Positions 61,344-64,000 of a stretch of DNA of 64,000 nt are shown here, one piece after another (positions within the stretch are counted from its first letter, which is position 1; each line of letters starts with the position of its first letter). The notes under the pieces were generated by a model, which saw only the letters and a program-made list of their open reading frames with translations, was not told the DNA's origin and made no database searches. A program made the position numbers and the translations under genes. This stretch comes from Streptomyces cyaneogriseus subsp. noncyanogenus (lineage in GTDB: Bacteria; Actinomycetota; Actinomycetes; Streptomycetales; Streptomycetaceae), in the NCBI RefSeq assembly GCF_000931445.1, contig NZ_CP010849.1, positions 6,696,001 to 6,760,000 of the forward strand, written 5' to 3'.

Positions 61344-63569
61344 TTGGCGATCCCCGGGAACTTCCTCTCCCCGACGACGGAGTCCATCGACCCGAACACG
61401 TCGGGCTGGGCACCGAAGTCGAACTGCACCCTCGCGAAGGGGGTGGGCGGCCGGAACGGAGACGGCTGCCTCGTCGTCAAGAGCGTGGCGTCCGGGGAGA
61501 CGCAGGCCCGCACCGTCTCCTCCTACCCGATCACGCCCGGCACCGTGTACTACTGCTTCGCGGACGCGGCCGGGTCGGTGCCGGAGCGGATCGGGATCCG
61601 GTGGCTGACTGCGGCGGGCGCCGAGATCAGCGTGACGTGGTCGCTGACCACGATGGCGGCCTCGGCCAACTGGCACCGGGTCTCCGCGGCCGGCCCGGCG
61701 CCGGTGAACGCGGCCACTGCCCAGGTGCTGCTGTCGTCCACGGAGACCGCCGCCGGGGTCAACCACTACTGGGAGAACGTCTACCTCGGGTTGCCGATCA
61801 GGATCCTCGGCAACCTGTTCGACTTCAACACCGAGTCGGCTGAGATCGACTTGAGCGGCTGGGCAGCCGGGGCCAACGCCACGATCTCCCGGCAGGCGCC
61901 GACAATGGGTTGGACCGTCACCAACTACACCGCGGGCGGCCAAGTGCTGGCCGTCACCGCGTCCGCCGCAGGCACCGCGAGCGCGATGACCGTGAACCGC
62001 CCCGCGGTCACGCCGGGCACCGAGTACATCGCCTACGCCTACCTGCAACCCCCGACGACGTCCTCCACGGCCTGGATCGAGCTCCGCTTCTACGACTCTA
62101 CCGGCGCCCAGGTGGGTGTCCAGAGGAGCACGCTTGCCCCGCCGGGCACGGGCATGTACCGGCAGCGGGCGAGCATGGTCGCGCCCGCGGCGGCGGCCAC
62201 CTGCGCGGTGGCCGCGGGCCTGGACGGGGCGACTGCGGGGCAGGTGCTGCGGCTGGAGACGGTGGCCGTCACCGTGGCGCCGAAGCTGATGACGGGCAGC
62301 GTGCTGCCCTACGCAGACAGCTCCTTCGAGCAGGGCGTGGCCGATTGGGCGACGGCTGCTGGGGTAGCGACGCTCGCCCGCACCACCCCGTGGGGCAGCT
62401 CCTCCTACGAGGGCGCCTACGCCCTGGCGGTCACCTCGTCGACGGCGACCACGTCGACGGTGCGGTCGGCCCGGTGGCCGGTCACGCCCAACGTGAACTG
62501 GCGTGCGCAGGCGATCATGCGCACGGCGGGAGGCACGTGGGCGAGCGTGACCGTCCGGGTGCGGTGGTACGACGCCGGCGGCGCCGACCTCGGCGCCTCG
62601 ACCGGTGTCGGGTATGTGCTGGCGGGCACCGGCTGGTACGCGTGCGCCGCGGATGCGGTCGCCCCTGAGGCCGCGGCGCAGGCTGCCGTCGAGCTGATGC
62701 CCGCGGCATCGGTGGCCGGCAGCGTCCTGCATGTGGACGCCGTCACCCTGTGGCAGGTGCTGCCGCAGACCGCGGTGGAGGCCCGCCCCGACGACGGGTA
62801 TGTGCTGCTGACGCTGCGGGAGCTCCCGCTCGACTACCTGATCACCGTGTACCGGGTGACGCCGGACGGCAAGCGGGCCGCGGTCCGCGGGGCGGCCGGG
62901 CTGATCGTGCAGCAGGTCATCACCTCGGACGTGATGCTCATCGAGGACCACGAGGCGCCGCTCGGGCAGCCGGTGAACTACCGCATCGAGGTGTACACGA
63001 CGGCCGGCGCTGTCGCCTTCACCCGGTCGTCGGAGCCGGTGACGCTGGCGCTCGACGACATCAACACGGCGTGGATCAAAGACCCGGGCAATCCGCAGCG
63101 GAACTGCCTGGTCATGGTGGAGCGGGCCCCTGATTGGCAGCGGCCCATCGAGCAGGCGGTGTACGTCGTCCGCGGGCGCCGCAACAAGGTCATCCTGTCC
63201 GGCCGCCGGCAGGGCCTGGAGGGCGACCTCGCCATCTGGACCCGGTCCGACGCCGAGCGGGAGGCTCTGCACCTGTTGCTCGACTCCGGAAACGTCCTGC
63301 TATGGCAGGCCGCGTCGGGCATGGGCGTCGCCGACATGTACGTCGCCGTCGGCGAGGTCACCGAGGCGCGCGTGAGCCCGCTCGCCCAGGAGGAGTGGCG
63401 GGCCTGGTCGCTACCGCTCGTCGAGCAGGACATGCCGGTCACCACCGGCGTGAACGGGGCGCGCGGCCGGACCTGGCAGGACGTCGTCACCGAGTTCGCG
63501 ACGGCCGCCGACCTGCTGGAGGTCTACGCGACCAGCGAGGCGCTGCTGCTCGACCGCCGAACGGGGTGA
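61344..63569 (+). CDS. Distal/minor tail protein with three carbohydrate-binding-like modules
   Basis: 741 residues, TTG at 61344 placed 5 nt after GAGGAGG; upstream in-frame starts overlap the tape measure. Three similar beta-sandwich modules (about 1-155, 156-310, 311-475) each contain an x-x-S-x-E-x-x-x-x-x-W opening and a TPGTxYxx(Y/F)A strand, like CBM4_9-type jelly rolls. The C-terminal part resembles distal tail protein regions that bind the baseplate. It likely recognises cell-wall sugars. Confidence 0.75.
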   Translation: MAIPGNFLSPTTESIDPNTSGWAPKSNCTLAKGVGGRNGDGCLVVKSVASGETQARTVSSYPITPGTVYYCFADAAGSVPERIGIRWLTAAGAEISVTWSLTTMAASANWHRVSAAGPAPVNAATAQVLLSSTETAAGVNHYWENVYLGLPIRILGNLFDFNTESAEIDLSGWAAGANATISRQAPTMGWTVTNYTAGGQVLAVTASAAGTASAMTVNRPAVTPGTEYIAYAYLQPPTTSSTAWIELRFYDSTGAQVGVQRSTLAPPGTGMYRQRASMVAPAAAATCAVAAGLDGATAGQVLRLETVAVTVAPKLMTGSVLPYADSSFEQGVADWATAAGVATLARTTPWGSSSYEGAYALAVTSSTATTSTVRSARWPVTPNVNWRAQAIMRTAGGTWASVTVRVRWYDAGGADLGASTGVGYVLAGTGWYACAADAVAPEAAAQAAVELMPAASVAGSVLHVDAVTLWQVLPQTAVEARPDDGYVLLTLRELPLDYLITVYRVTPDGKRAAVRGAAGLIVQQVITSDVMLIEDHEAPLGQPVNYRIEVYTTAGAVAFTRSSEPVTLALDDINTAWIKDPGNPQRNCLVMVERAPDWQRPIEQAVYVVRGRRNKVILSGRRQGLEGDLAIWTRSDAEREALHLLLDSGNVLLWQAASGMGVADMYVAVGEVTEARVSPLAQEEWRAWSLPLVEQDMPVTTGVNGARGRTWQDVVTEFATAADLLEVYATSEALLLDRRTG

Positions 63570-63573
63570 CGCC

Positions 63574-64000
63574 GTGTACCCCGTCAGCGATCGATTCCTG
63601 ACCCGGCTCGCGGAGAGCCACCGGGTCGCGACCCAGGTGCAGCTGTTCCTGACGACGGGCGAGGTCGTCGAGCTCGAGCACACCGGCGGCTCGGTGACGG
63701 TGGACCGGGGGCAGGCGATCCGCCGCACCTGCACCGTCACCGTCGCCGACCCGTCCCTGATCCCGCGCACCCCGACCGACCAACTCGCGACCTACGGGGC
63801 TCGGCTGCGGATCTCGCGCGGCGTCGAGTACGGCGACGGGACGAGCGAGCTGGTGCCGCTCGGCGTGTTCCGGCTCGACAGCGTCGACGGCGACGTCGCC
63901 GAGGGCCCGGTATCGCTGCAGGGGAAAGACCTGTCGGCGATCGTCGCCGACGACAAGCTCACGGCCCCGTACTCCGCCAGCGGCACCGTCGTGGGCGCGG
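63574..64000 (+). CDS. Minor tail protein (DUF5047-like), cut by the right edge
   Basis: GTG at 63574, 4 bp after the upstream stop, frame open to the window end (142 codons seen). FLTTGEVVELEHTGGSVTVDRGQAIRRTCTVTVADPSLIP and FRLDSVDGDVAEGPVSLQGKDLSAIV match minor tail proteins encoded after the distal tail gene in Streptomyces siphoviruses. The rest lies outside. Confidence 0.75.
   Translation, partial: MYPVSDRFLTRLAESHRVATQVQLFLTTGEVVELEHTGGSVTVDRGQAIRRTCTVTVADPSLIPRTPTDQLATYGARLRISRGVEYGDGTSELVPLGVFRLDSVDGDVAEGPVSLQGKDLSAIVADDKLTAPYSASGTVVGA

Overview
The window is actinobacterial DNA, almost certainly from a Streptomyces. It is very GC-rich, has many GTG starts and strong third-position GC bias, and its gene families are typical of that genus. 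Positions 1 to about 14,400 are chromosome. The rest, up to the right edge, is one large integrated temperate phage whose right end lies outside the window.

Chromosomal part. In order: a thiamine-diphosphate enzyme (acetolactate synthase-like, cut by the left edge), a tRNA-Leu(GAG) with a terminator, a methyltransferase, a secreted GH16 glucanase with two discoidin-type domains, a nuclease-like protein and a GNAT acetyltransferase. Next comes an operon with a lipoprotein substrate-binding protein, two permease domains and an MFS transporter; it lies behind a Zur-box-like site and no ATPase gene is present. A serine hydrolase follows, then an MFS metabolite/H+ symporter gene cut near its 5' end by the prophage.

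Junction. A 32-bp core is present twice in direct orientation (14373-14404 and 14553-14584). Between the copies lies a perfect 34-bp loxP site (14409-14442), a signature of laboratory engineering.

Phage early and control region (about 14.6-46 kb). Leftward tyrosine integrase, a small Cys-containing protein and a repressor; divergent XRE and excisionase-like genes. Then a dense rightward run of ATGA/GTGA-coupled small genes carrying a MazG-like enzyme, a sliding-clamp-like protein, a YqaJ/RecT recombination pair, an initiator-like protein with an iteron array inside its gene, a DnaC-like loader, DnaB helicase and a Dam methylase. A leftward island holds a PH-like protein, a GIY-YIG-type protein and a GntR/HutC regulator with two candidate operators. 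After it comes a module resembling Streptomyces conjugative elements: an SpdB-like membrane protein, a TraB-like FtsK/SpoIIIE translocase, and directly behind it a symmetric cluster of 8-bp repeats at 11-bp spacing that looks like a clt (TraB-binding) locus.

Phage late region (about 46-64 kb). HNH nuclease, small and large terminase, portal, MuF-like protein, scaffold, HK97-type capsid, a GT4 glycosyltransferase inserted in the head operon, head-tail joining proteins, tail tube, tail-assembly chaperones with a -1 frameshift signal, a 1443-residue tape measure with an NlpC/P60-like domain, and minor tail proteins. The element thus joins a siphovirus with a mycelial-transfer module, which is the most interesting system here.
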